Part shown: positions 30,137 through 38,709 of the stretch, one piece after another
How positions within the stretch are numbered: position 1 is the first letter of the stretch
Layout: every line of letters starts with the position of its first letter
Position numbers and translations under genes: made by a program
The notes under the pieces: model-generated
The model's database searches: none
Told to the model about the DNA's origin: nothing
What the model saw: only the letters and a program-made list of their open reading frames with translations
Assembly: GCF_027941775.1 (NCBI RefSeq)
Contig: NZ_CP115917.1
Span: 664,001 to 728,000 of the forward strand
Reading direction: 5' to 3'
DNA length: 64,000 nt
Source: Tenacibaculum pacificus
GTDB lineage: Bacteria; Bacteroidota; Bacteroidia; Flavobacteriales; Flavobacteriaceae

Positions 30137-30997
30137 TTATATTTCTACTTTCATAGGATTTTCTATTTTGCTATTTTCGATTGTTTTAGCTATTGATTTA
30201 CCCCATATTCCATTAATATCACTATCAACTTTCCAACCCATTACACCTCCAAATGGAATTTTGTTTGTGATAGCTGTACTTAAAATATCTTCAAAATTTT
30301 CTAGTGAAATATATCCTGTATTATTTACATCATCAGTAGTGATTGGTTTACCTACAATTAGTTTATTAGCAGGTATTCCTTGTCTGATAATACTAAGAAT
30401 AGCAGTAGGGTTTTCTATATTATTATACATTTCTTCAAATAAGGATGTATAATCTTCATAAGATTGATATTCCCATTCACCTTGATTGTAGTACTGAATA
30501 TTATAATAATTAATTATACCATTAGTTTTTTTTTCTATTTCACTATAGCCTTCATTAGCCATAAATAATGTAGCTTGAGGAGTATGATAAATTTCTAAAG
30601 GATAATTTTTTTCATTACTAATTTGATGCACAGTAATGGTAACATCAATTAACCATTGAATTACTTGAGATGTTATTGCTATATTTTTAATATCTAAATT
30701 AACGCCATCAAACTTATGTTGAATAGCAAAGTTAGCTAAGGCTGTACCATAATTAACTGCCTCGTAATTTAATGGATAAAGATATTTGCCTCCAGTAGCA
30801 AGAATACATTTTTTATTTTTACTTTTTAAGAATTCAAGAATTTCAGGTGTTTTTAAAACTTCTTCAGCAGCACCTGTCACACTTGTTTCAGGGTCTTGCC
30901 AAAACGAGAATAAAAGATCAGTATATCCTTCGTATTTGTTTTGAGCCTCTTCTAGAGGAGTCCAATTGTTAAAATAGCCTATTACTTTTTTTTGCAT
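30137..30997 (-). CDS. GH18 (chitinase-like) fold protein with degenerate active site
   Basis: 286 residues without a signal peptide (MQKKVIGYFNNWTPLEEAQN). The fold signs of GH18 are present: the N-terminal VIGYFNNW strand, KCILATGGKYLYP in the position of the SxGG motif, FDGVNLDIK in the catalytic strand, and C-terminal FGGVMGWKVDSD with the conserved Trp. The catalytic DxxDxDxE motif reads D97-G-V-N100-L-D102-I-K104, so the middle Asp is Asn and the proton donor Glu is Lys. Hydrolysis is unlikely; a sugar-binding or structural role is inferred. It is flanked by long non-coding DNA and a MITE-like repeat, hinting at acquisition. Confidence 0.75.
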   Translation of the reverse strand: MQKKVIGYFNNWTPLEEAQNKYEGYTDLLFSFWQDPETSVTGAAEEVLKTPEILEFLKSKNKKCILATGGKYLYPLNYEAVNYGTALANFAIQHKFDGVNLDIKNIAITSQVIQWLIDVTITVHQISNEKNYPLEIYHTPQATLFMANEGYSEIEKKTNGIINYYNIQYYNQGEWEYQSYEDYTSLFEEMYNNIENPTAILSIIRQGIPANKLIVGKPITTDDVNNTGYISLENFEDILSTAITNKIPFGGVMGWKVDSDINGIWGKSIAKTIENSKIENPMKVEI

Positions 30998-31176
30998 AAT
31001 TATTTGGGGGTTTTATTTTGATGAAAAAAATGTGATGTAATATTACATTTGTTCTTGCTTGTTGAGTTTTATAATATCTTTTATTTTAGCGTGGTTGTGT
31101 ATTTGTTTGTATCCTTTAATAAAGATAAATAGTATTGATTATCTTATTATGTAAAATTATTTTTTTATTATATAAG

Positions 31177-31357
31177 AGCCTGTTTAAATTTAATCTAAAA
31201 AGAGTTTTATAGTTAAGAAATTGAATCTGTCAAACTGAATTTATTTCAGTTTCACACCTTGATTTACCGTAGTTCTTCATTTTATGTGATTCTGAAATAA
31301 ATTCAGAATGATGTTTATATCTTAAAAAAGATACTTTATTTGAAATTAAAACAGGCT
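31177..31357. mobile_element. MITE-like element, nested inverted repeats
   Basis: Terminal inverted repeats AGCCTGTTTAAATTT (31177-31191) and AAATTAAAACAGGCT (31343-31357) match at 14 of 15 positions. Inside, 31234-31256 (ACTGAATTTATTTCAG...) and 31285-31307 (...CTGAAATAAATTCAGA) form a second inverted repeat of about 20 of 23. There is no coding capacity. The 181-bp size and terminal repeats resemble a MITE or a large palindromic intergenic repeat. No clear target-site duplication was found. Confidence 0.6.
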
Positions 31358-31913
31358 TTAAGTATTTGGTTTAATGTTATTTTTATGAGTTTTTTTTGAA
31401 AAGGTGAAGTTTTAAGCCTGTATATCTTATTTTTTATAAGAATTTTATAGATGATTTTTTTGTGTATGTTGATAGCTTTAATACCTGTTTTTAATTACAA
31501 CACTAGCCGTCTATAAGTCTGTAAAAAAGTTTAATTTTAAATAAATACATTTTTTAAGGGGGAGTTTTATTAAAAATAACGGGATTGTTATTTAAGCTAA
31601 AAAAGGGGATATGTTGAGGTTTATTTTTATGAAAAATAATATCTAACTGTCTTATTATTGCTTTAAAAGAAAAATAATTATCAGAAGGATAAATTAATGT
31701 ATTAATGATTTTATAATTTGTATTTAACATGTTTTCGGGGGGTAAAATTTAATTTACTATAATTTGTTGTAATGTAATATTGTAAATATATGTAATAAGA
31801 TTTTGTTAATCAGTTAATTATGTCTGAAATATGATGTGCTTATAATAATATTTGATGATTTAGAGGTTAAATCAATGAAATTTTAACTTTTTTTAATAAA
31901 TATTAAACAATTC

Positions 31914-31943
31914 TTGCTTTTTTGAAAAAAAATCACATATTTG
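31914..31943 (+). promoter_or_regulatory. Promoter of the ECF-type sigma gene
   Basis: TTG at 31914-31916 and CATATTTG at 31936-31943 are 19 nt apart; only the first base of the -7 element departs from TAnnTTTG. The leader to 32051 is about 100 nt. Confidence 0.55.
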
Positions 31944-32050
31944 GAGTCTAATAATCAATTAATTACACGCCTATATCTAAAAAATTACTTTTAAAAAAAA
32001 TATATCCCTTAACTAAAGAGTGCTTATAGTACTCTGTAAAAAAAAGTAAT

Positions 32051-32638
32051 ATGGTACATAAAGATATTGTAAGTGATAGTGTTTTAGTTAAAGACTACAT
32101 TAACGGAAAAGAACTAGCTATAGAGTTATTGATTAAACGTCATAAGCAACGACTGTACAGTTTTATTTACAGTAAGGTACAAAATAGAGATACTACAGAG
32201 GATATATTTCAAGATACTTTTATAAAAGTAATAAGAACCTTAAAAAAAGGAAATTATAACGAAGAAGGTAAGTTTTTACCTTGGGTTATGCGTATTTCTC
32301 ATAATTTAATTATTGATTTTTTTAGGAAAAAAAACAGAATGCCTAAGTTTAATAATACTGATGATTTTGATATTTTTTCGGTATTAGCAGATGGAGCATT
32401 AAATGCAGAAAATAAAATTATTAAAGAGCAAATACTAGCTGATGTAAGAGATTTGTTAGAAGAATTACCTGAAGAACAGAAAGAAGTTTTAAAAATGCGT
32501 ATTTATAATGATATGAGTTTCAATGAAATTTCTGAAAATACTGGTGTAAGTATTAATACTGCTTTAGGAAGAATGAGGTATGCTTTAATTAATCTGAGAA
32601 AAATAATTGAAAAAAATAAAATTATTCTAGTTAATTAA
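32051..32638 (+). CDS. RNA polymerase sigma factor, sigma-70/ECF family
   Basis: 195 residues with region 2 (LAIELLIKRHKQRLYSFIYSKV, DTTEDIFQDTFIKVIRTL, LPWVMRISHNLIIDFFRKK) and region 4 (LPEEQKEVLKMRIYNDMSFNEISENTGVSINTALGRMRYAL). Region 3 is missing, as in ECF sigmas. The regulon is unknown. No classical anti-sigma factor follows; instead a tiny conserved-looking frame (32681) is next, which might play that part. Confidence 0.92.
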   Translation: MVHKDIVSDSVLVKDYINGKELAIELLIKRHKQRLYSFIYSKVQNRDTTEDIFQDTFIKVIRTLKKGNYNEEGKFLPWVMRISHNLIIDFFRKKNRMPKFNNTDDFDIFSVLADGALNAENKIIKEQILADVRDLLEELPEEQKEVLKMRIYNDMSFNEISENTGVSINTALGRMRYALINLRKIIEKNKIILVN

Positions 32639-32680
32639 GCAATAAAGTAATATTGTCGTCGTTAAATACTTGAAAACAAA

Positions 32681-32843
32681 ATGAATAAAGAAAAAAAGTA
32701 TGATGAGAATTTACCTAGATAAATCTTCGGATTTAAAAATGAATCCTAAAAAAGAAACTATTCAATTTTTGATTAATTTTTCTAAATCATTGAAAGTAGA
32801 AAAAACATCGTCAAATTATTTTATAGAATTAAATTTGAATTAA
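32681..32843 (+). CDS. Small protein after the sigma gene (interrupted at about 32717)
   Basis: ATG 32681 starts MNKEKKYDENLPR and stops at 32720. One base further the frame continues DKSSDLKMNPKKETIQFLIN to a TAA at 32841-32843 (end FIELNLN). Removing one base near CCTAGAT joins both into about 53 residues. Similar short Lys-rich proteins often follow this kind of sigma gene in Flavobacteriia; role unknown, possibly regulatory. The break does not lie at a CATG. Confidence 0.55.
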
Positions 32844-32847
32844 TAAC

Positions 32848-32880
32848 AAAAAAGCTTCAACAAATGTTGAAGCTTTTTTT
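32848..32880. terminator. Bidirectional terminator between sigma unit and nth
   Basis: AAAAAAGCTTCAAC (32848-32861) pairs with GTTGAAGCTTTTTT (32866-32879). Confidence 0.88.
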
Positions 32881-33535
32881 ATGATTTATTTTTATGGTAA
32901 TCATTTAAAACTGTTTTTCTACCAATCGTTTTCGTAATAATATCATTTTCTAAATTCCAGCCACGAGCAGGAGAATATTCTCGTCCGTACCAAATTATTT
33001 GTAAATGAAGGTCGTTCCATAATTCTTCAGGAAATAATCGTTTTGCATCTTTTTCTGATTGAATTACATTTTTACCATTCGTTAAATTCCAACGATATAA
33101 TAAACGATGTATGTGTGTATCAATAGGAAATGCAGGAACTCCAAAAGCCTGACTCATAACTACACCAGCAGTTTTATGACCTACGGCAGGTAATTCTTCT
33201 AGATATTCAAAACTTTGAGGAACTTCTCCATTATGTTTTTCAATCAATATTTTAGATAAACCGTGAATTCCCTTTGATTTCATAGGAGATAAACCACAAG
33301 GACGAATAATTTCTTTAATTTCTTCGATGCTCATTTTTACCATGTCATATGGATTATCGGCTTTGGCAAAAAGTAACGGGGTAATTTTATTTACTCGAAC
33401 ATCGGTACATTGTGCCGATAATAAAACAGCAATCAATAAAGTATATGGATCTTTATGATCTAAAGGAACAGGTATTTCAGGATATAATTCGGCTAAGGTA
33501 TCAATAACAAATTGTACTTTATTTTCCTTGGTCAT
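32879..33535 (-). CDS. nth: Endonuclease III without the iron-sulfur cluster motif
   Basis: 218 residues with the helix-hairpin-helix LPAVGHKTAGVVMSQAFGV and both catalytic residues: Lys121 and Asp139 (IDTHIHRL). It is a DNA glycosylase/AP lyase removing oxidised pyrimidines. The C-terminal C-x6-C-x2-C-x5-C that binds 4Fe-4S in E. coli Nth is absent; the protein ends IIWYGREYSPARGWNLENDI. The same substitution is found in other flavobacterial sequences as far as I recall, so it is a lineage trait rather than a truncation. Confidence 0.93.
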   Translation of the reverse strand: MTKENKVQFVIDTLAELYPEIPVPLDHKDPYTLLIAVLLSAQCTDVRVNKITPLLFAKADNPYDMVKMSIEEIKEIIRPCGLSPMKSKGIHGLSKILIEKHNGEVPQSFEYLEELPAVGHKTAGVVMSQAFGVPAFPIDTHIHRLLYRWNLTNGKNVIQSEKDAKRLFPEELWNDLHLQIIWYGREYSPARGWNLENDIITKTIGRKTVLNDYHKNKS

Positions 33536-33660
33536 TTTTTATTTTTTTAATATAGATAAACAAAGGTACAAACTAACAAAGAACAACTATAAATTTATTG
33601 TTAATTCAAAGCAACTTTGTAACTTTGGTTTAATAACTAACTATTTTAAACTACAAAATT

Positions 33661-34113
33661 ATGACAACATTAAAAGTAGGAGATAAGGCACCTAGTTTCG
33701 AGTCTGTTGATGAAAAAGGAAACACCATAAAACTTTCTGATTATCAAGGAAAAAAGTTAGTATTATTTTTTTATCCAAAGGCAAGTACACCTGGTTGTAC
33801 AAATGAAGCTTGTGATTTAAGAGATAATTATCAGTCTTTTTTAGCAAAAGGATATGCTATTTTAGGTGCAAGTGCTGATTCTGCAAAGCGTCAACAAAAT
33901 TGGATTAATAAACATGATTTACCTTTTCCTTTATTAGTAGATGAAGAAAAAGAAGTAATTAATGCTTTTGGTATTTGGGGACCTAAAAAATTTATGGGAC
34001 GTGAGTATGATGGTATCCATAGAACAACTTTTGTTATTGATGAAAATGGAATTATTAAAGACGTTATTAGTAAAGTAAAAACCAAAGAACACGCAAGTCA
34101 AATTTTAGGATAA
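33661..34113 (+). CDS. bcp: Thiol peroxidase of the Bcp/PrxQ type
   Basis: 150 residues, thioredoxin fold, with peroxidatic C46 in PKASTPGCTNEAC and resolving C51 five residues later, the PrxQ arrangement. It reduces hydrogen and organic peroxides with thioredoxin. It is divergent from nth and ends at a strong terminator. Confidence 0.95.
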   Translation: MTTLKVGDKAPSFESVDEKGNTIKLSDYQGKKLVLFFYPKASTPGCTNEACDLRDNYQSFLAKGYAILGASADSAKRQQNWINKHDLPFPLLVDEEKEVINAFGIWGPKKFMGREYDGIHRTTFVIDENGIIKDVISKVKTKEHASQILG

Positions 34114-34116
34114 AAT

Positions 34117-34147
34117 AAAAAACCGAGTTTTTAAGCTCGGTTTTTTT
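34117..34147. terminator. Terminator between bcp and the esterase gene
   Basis: AAAAAACCGAG (34117-34127) pairs with CTCGGTTTTTT (34136-34146). Confidence 0.88.
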
Positions 34148-34163
34148 ATTATAATTTAATTTT

Positions 34164-34796
34164 TTATAAACGGTTTTCTATCCATTTTTGAAAACTGTAA
34201 AAATTTTGAGGAGCAACACCACGTCCTACTGGGTATTCTGAATAATCATTTTTTAAATTATTAGCATTTAAAAATACAGGTGCTCTTCTTGCCCAATCAA
34301 CAGGAATTACTTGGTCAACAGTTCCGTGAGAAATATAATAATCAGTATCACTTTTTGTTATATTTTCAGGAATTAATCCTTCATTAAGATGACCACTTAA
34401 AGCAATTACATGTTGTACTTTATTAGGGTAATTAAAACTCAAAGCATAACTTAAAATAGCTCCTTGACTAAAACCTAATAAAAATGTTTTATCAGGATTC
34501 GTGTTGTATTTTGTTTTAATTTCATCAATAAAATCTGAAACTTTATCAACAGATTCTTTTGCTTCTTCTAAATCAGAAAATTTTTCATCATTAGCATCAA
34601 AATTAATTGCATACCAAGCAAAAGCACCACCACCTATAGTATAAGGTGCTTGTGCGCTAACAATTAGCATATTATCAGGTAATTCTTGAGCAAATGAAAA
34701 TAAATCTTCTTCATTACTACCATATCCGTGTAATAAAATTAATAATGGTGGATTAGTAGTTGCCTGTTTAGGCTCTCTTACAATATAATTTAACAT
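34164..34796 (-). CDS. Alpha/beta-hydrolase of the carboxylesterase/phospholipase (YpfH) family, catalytic His replaced
   Basis: 210 residues: oxyanion motif LLHGYGSNEEDL, nucleophile elbow GFSQG with S110, acid D161 in HGTVDQVIP. The catalytic His is expected in a GHG(V)xP motif near the C terminus, but the sequence reads VGRGVAPQNF with R192. The codon is CGT; one base change to CAT would give both the His and a CATG tetranucleotide. Either the enzyme is inactive or this is one of the CATG-site anomalies of the window. Substrate unknown. Confidence 0.87.
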   Translation of the reverse strand: MLNYIVREPKQATTNPPLLILLHGYGSNEEDLFSFAQELPDNMLIVSAQAPYTIGGGAFAWYAINFDANDEKFSDLEEAKESVDKVSDFIDEIKTKYNTNPDKTFLLGFSQGAILSYALSFNYPNKVQHVIALSGHLNEGLIPENITKSDTDYYISHGTVDQVIPVDWARRAPVFLNANNLKNDYSEYPVGRGVAPQNFYSFQKWIENRL

Positions 34797-34813
34797 CGAA
34801 ATAAATGTGTTTT

Positions 34814-35143
34814 TTGTTTAAATATTTTTAAACCAATCTTGAAATTGATCTCCTAAAATAGGTATTTTTTTTCTTCACCTTTTAATGCTCCCATAAAACT
34901 AATTAACCAAAGAACGAATAAAAAAATACGAATAACGATTCCTCCAAAAAGACCAATATAATTACTAAGGATAAAACTATCTAATAATAGAAGAGCATTC
35001 AATCCAATCATTTGTCTAATATGAAAACTTGTAAAAGAATTATTTTTATCTTTATTCAATACTAGTGCTATAATAGTTCCTATAATTAAAAAATGACTAA
35101 TTATAGCATTTGTTTTTCCTTCTTTCACAGTATAGTTTTCCAT
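34814..35143 (-). CDS. Small membrane protein, DUF4870-like (interrupted in an A tract)
   Basis: The first frame (35143 down to 34853, 96 residues) has three hydrophobic segments: IISHFLIIGTIIALVL, IGLNALLLLDSFILSNYIGL and IRIFLFVLWLISFMGAL. It stops soon after KGEEKK. With nine instead of eight A in the tract at about 34865-34872 the frame would continue IPILGDQFQDWFKNI and stop at about 34814, giving about 110 residues, a natural ending for this type of protein. Function unknown. It lies between esterase and dihydroorotase genes on the same strand. Confidence 0.7.
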
Positions 35144-35145
35144 AG

Positions 35146-36405
35146 TTATATATTTAAAATTAATTGTTTATTGTTGTAAATCCCATATACTTTTCCTTTT
35201 AGCTTTTTATCTAAAAAAACACTGTTTTTTGAAGTAGATAAAATATCTTCTTCAGTAAAAATAGACGTTCCTTCAGGATTGAAAATAGATAAATTAGCAA
35301 CTTCATTTTCGTTGATACTTGCTTTTTGAATACCAAAACGTTCTTTTGGATTATCAGATAAACAAGTTACAATTGTTTCTAAATCTAATACAGAATTTAA
35401 AACTCCAAAAGCAGTTTCTAAACCGATAGTTCCATCTTTTGCACTTGAAAACTCTACTTTTTTATGTTCTATATCAATCGGATTATGATCAGAAGTAATT
35501 ATATCAATCGTTCCATCTTTAACTCCTTTTAATAATGCTTTGATATCATCCGAAGTTCTTAAAGGTGGATTTACTTTTTTATTTCCATCAAATTGATGTA
35601 ATTCATCATCTGTTAAAAATAAGTTATGAATGGCTACACTACAGGTAACATCCAATCCTTTCTTTTTACCTTCTTTAATTAATTGTACTGATTTTTTAGT
35701 TGAAATGGTAGGAATGTGTAATTTTCCGCCTGTATATTCTAATAAAAATAAATCACGAGAAATTTGTAATTCTTCAGCTAAAGCAGGGATTCCTTTTAAA
35801 CCTAAAAGAGTACTGTTTTTACCTTCATGAACAACACCTTCTCCAGCAATTGCGTTGTTTTTAGGAAAACTAAGTGCTAATCCGTTAAAATTTTGGGTAT
35901 AAAGTAAGGCTACTTTTAGTAAATTATCATTTGCTATTGGTTTTTTATAATCACCAAAAGCGATAGCACCAGATTGTTGCATGTCATATAATTCCGCCAT
36001 TTCAATACCTTTCGATCCTTGAGTTAACGTACCGATTGGGTATACATTTGTAGCAAATCCGTTGGCTCTATAAATTAGAAATTCAACAGCTGCTTTGTTA
36101 TCAATAACAGGATTTGTATTTGGGTTTACAGCAATATCTGTAAATCCGCTTTTACCAGCTACTTGTAAACCATTTTTAATAGTTTCACGTTCTTCATATC
36201 CTGGTTCACCTAAAGAAACACTGGTGTCAAACCAACCTGTAGAAACATGTAAATTATCAAGTTTTATAATTTGATATTCTTCTTTATCGGTAATATTACT
36301 ATCAATTTTAGTAATAATTCCGTCAGTAATTAAAATATCTTTAGTTTGTTGGTGGTAAGGGCTATGCGCATCAATAATAGTTGCCGATTTTAATAGCGTT
36401 GTCAC
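35146..36405 (-). CDS. pyrC: Dihydroorotase (fused in frame to the upstream gene by one extra base)
   Basis: About 420 residues of the amidohydrolase superfamily, beginning TTLLKSATIIDAHSPYHQQT. It matches flavobacterial dihydroorotase: VSTGWFDTSVSLGEPGYEER, KSGFTDIAVNPNTNP, GGKLHIPTISTKKS, CSVAIHNLFLTDDEL, NPPLRTSDD and ITSDHNPIDIEHK. It would cyclise carbamoyl-aspartate in pyrimidine synthesis. The HxH metal pair after the second strand is replaced (DTSVS), as in noncanonical dihydroorotases. As written, its frame continues into the BatA-like gene with GTG at 36403-36405. If CAGTGA were CATGA, the upstream gene would stop at TGA and pyrC start at the overlapping ATG, the common ATGA coupling. 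Confidence 0.85.
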   Translation of the reverse strand: MTTLLKSATIIDAHSPYHQQTKDILITDGIITKIDSNITDKEEYQIIKLDNLHVSTGWFDTSVSLGEPGYEERETIKNGLQVAGKSGFTDIAVNPNTNPVIDNKAAVEFLIYRANGFATNVYPIGTLTQGSKGIEMAELYDMQQSGAIAFGDYKKPIANDNLLKVALLYTQNFNGLALSFPKNNAIAGEGVVHEGKNSTLLGLKGIPALAEELQISRDLFLLEYTGGKLHIPTISTKKSVQLIKEGKKKGLDVTCSVAIHNLFLTDDELHQFDGNKKVNPPLRTSDDIKALLKGVKDGTIDIITSDHNPIDIEHKKVEFSSAKDGTIGLETAFGVLNSVLDLETIVTCLSDNPKERFGIQKASINENEVANLSIFNPEGTSIFTEEDILSTSKNSVFLDKKLKGKVYGIYNNKQLILNI

Positions 36406-38346
36406 TGGTTTAAAGAATTTTAAGATCAAAATTTCAACAAGCAAAGATACAATGGCAATCACTAAAAACCATTTCCAAAGCCATTGAATTTTGTATTCGT
36501 TGTTACTATTTATTAACGTTTGCTTTACTGATGTAGAAATTTTTTGGTTTTCAGTAGTTGTAATATCTAAAAAGTTTAACAAGCTTTCTTTCTTCGGATA
36601 ATTAAAAGCAATATTTTTTAAAATATTTTCTTGTTGTTTTATTTGATAAAATCCAGCTGTTAATGGTTGGTTTTTTGTTGTGATTTTTACACTATTTTGA
36701 AGTGTTTGTTGTAGCGGAATAAATGAAATTTCATTATTTGAAATCGATAGTACTTCATTTTTAGAAATAATCTTATCAATAGAAATAACATTTTGTTTAT
36801 CAGTAATATAATATCCTTTAGATAGTTGTAAACTTTGTTTTCCGATGGTATAAAAAACAGGAACAATTAAAGGCGAATTTATAAAATTACTTTCTTCTTT
36901 ATTAAGCGGAGATGCTAAAAAATACACTTTTGAATTCACCGTATTTATTTGTTGTATAAATGGTTTTTTGTTTTCAAAAGAAACAATAGTATTGGTGTTT
37001 TTAAAAGTAGTATTATAAGCTGTTTTTACAAAAGGATATTGAAAATTACGCACTTTTTTCTCAAACACATTTTTAAATAATGGATGTTTGTAATTAATAT
37101 CTGTAATTTTTAAGCTATCATTTTTTTGATTGTCATTTAATGAGTTGATATTTCCTATTTCAAGTCGATTTAATAAACTATTATAAGAAGAAATTGTTGC
37201 ATTTTTAGATGGAATAATAACTAAATTTCCACCTTTTTTAGAGTAATCAATTAGACTTTTTATGAGTGTTTCTGATAAATTATCAATTTCATTTAAAACA
37301 ATAAGATGTTGTTTCGGAATTAAATTATAATTTAAATTTTGTGTATTTAAAGCTGTAAAATCAAATTCATCATCACTATAAATTCGTTTTAAAAAGTTAG
37401 CATTTTTACCAATAGACAAAACTTTAATTTTAGAATTTGTATTAATCGCGAAATAAAAAGAATTATCAAACGAATAAGTATCTTTAAAATTTAATTCAAT
37501 TTTACCTAAAAAATCGAAAGTATTAACAATCGAAAAAACAACTTTTTTAGTTTCATTTTTTTCGATAGAAAACAGCTGTTTATTTATTAATTTTTCTTTG
37601 TTGTAGATAGCAATAGGAACTTCTTTTTTTGCATTTCCTTGATTTTTAACAACAATTTGTATTTCGAAATTACTTGAATTATTTGTATTTACAAAAACAC
37701 TATCAATAGATAAATTATTTTTTTCTTGCGGATTTAATTTTACGAAAGAAGTATTTTTAGGTAACTGATTAAGTACTGTGTTTTTTACATTCTGAAAATC
37801 AGAAATAATAATATTTTTAGTATTTTTATTTTTTAGTTGCTCACTCGAAATTTTTAATAATACAGTTTCTAAAGCTGTTTTTTTAGCCGTATTTTTAATT
37901 TCTAACAAAATATTTTTTAATTCTGAAGCTGTTTTATTTTGATGATAAGCATCATTTGTTAGCAAAGAATACATTGCTTTTTCTGAAGTGTTTTCAATAA
38001 TTTCTTGTGATGATACTTGTAATAAATCACCTTTTTCACCTGCTGTATTTGTACTTAATGAATTATCTAAATAAATAAAAAAATGTTGTTGTTCATCACT
38101 TTTATGATTGCTAAAATAAGGTTGTGCAAAGGCTAAAATTAAAGCGGTAAGCAATAATAAACGAGTTGCTAAAATCAGCCATTTTTTTATGCGTGAACTT
38201 TTTCGGGTTTGTGTTACTAATTTTTTTAAAATAGCAACATTGGTAAATGTAACTTTTTCAAAACGTTGTAATTGAAATAAGTGAATCAATATCGGAATCA
38301 GTAAAAAAAATAAAAAATATAAAATTTCAGGATGTTTAAATTGCAT
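36403..38346 (-). CDS. BatA-domain membrane protein with von Willebrand-like region
   Basis: About 645 residues. N-terminal BatA domain with two membrane segments (ILYFLFFLLIPILIHLFQLQ; LILATRLLLLTALILAFAQPYF), then a VWA-like domain (HFFIYLDNSLSTNT, KNIIISDFQ), a long periplasmic part with Ig-like strands, and a C-terminal membrane span (WKWFLVIAIVSLLVEILILK). BatA-type proteins stand before pyrC in many Flavobacteriia. The apparent 1066-residue fusion with dihydroorotase (junction KFFKPV-TTLL) is best explained by one extra base at 36403-36407. Function unknown; role in the cell envelope inferred. Confidence 0.8.
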
Positions 38347-38415
38347 AATTTTTTACTGTTAAGTGTACTTTTTTTAATGAATAATTAGTGTTTTTTATTA
38401 AAAACAATAAAATTA

Positions 38416-38514
38416 ATTTGAAGCAATTTCCCGCTTTCCGCACTCGCTTTTTTTATTTTTCAAAAGAAAAAAATAAAAAAGAGCTCAAACAAATGCTTCA
38501 ATCGGGGCTAGGCA
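38416..38514 (+). repeat. Flavobacterial intergenic repeat element, copy B
   Basis: Begins TTTGAAGCAATTTCCCGC, has an inner inverted repeat CTTTTTTTATTTTTC / GAAAAAAATAAAAAAG around AAAA, and ends ATGCTTCAATCGGGGCTAGG. Outer arms TTGAAGCA and TGCTTCAA also pair. It is almost the reverse complement of copy C at 57022-57113. It lies between divergent BatA-like and bshC genes. Confidence 0.8.
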
Positions 38515-38649
38515 TTTTTACAAATAATTAAATTACAGCATAAAAACCTAAATTCATTGTAAAAATAACAAAATCTCTGATTTAAAAAATAATGTAGTTA
38601 AAAATCTGTTAGATTATTGTTTTGTTTTCGACTTAGCATCAAATTTTAG

Positions 38650-38657
38650 TATTTTTG
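38650..38657 (+). promoter_or_regulatory. -7 element before bshC
   Basis: TATTTTTG fits TAnnTTTG. Transcription would start near 38663, on or after the ATG at 38662, which favours the TTG start of bshC at 38710. Confidence 0.5.
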
Positions 38658-38709
38658 AACCATGATTATAAATGATAATGATTGTAAACTTCAAGAAAAA
38701 ATAAGTACA

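Larger units (their letters stand above)
30998..32050. other. About 1 kb non-coding region with MITE-like element and promoter
   Basis: Apart from the repeat at 31177-31357 and the sigma-gene promoter at 31914-31943, no frame longer than a few dozen codons with protein-like sequence is visible. The DNA is very AT-rich with scattered GGGG runs (about 31558-31562 and 31736-31741). Confidence 0.6.

Noticed and set aside
30093..30452. A 119-codon hydrophobic plus-strand frame.
   Set aside because: It lies antisense to the GH18-like gene and has only the hydrophobic composition expected from AT-rich antisense.
31177..31357. CRISPR-like or small RNA locus in the large non-coding gap.
   Set aside because: No direct repeats with regular spacing were seen; the structure is inverted repeats only.
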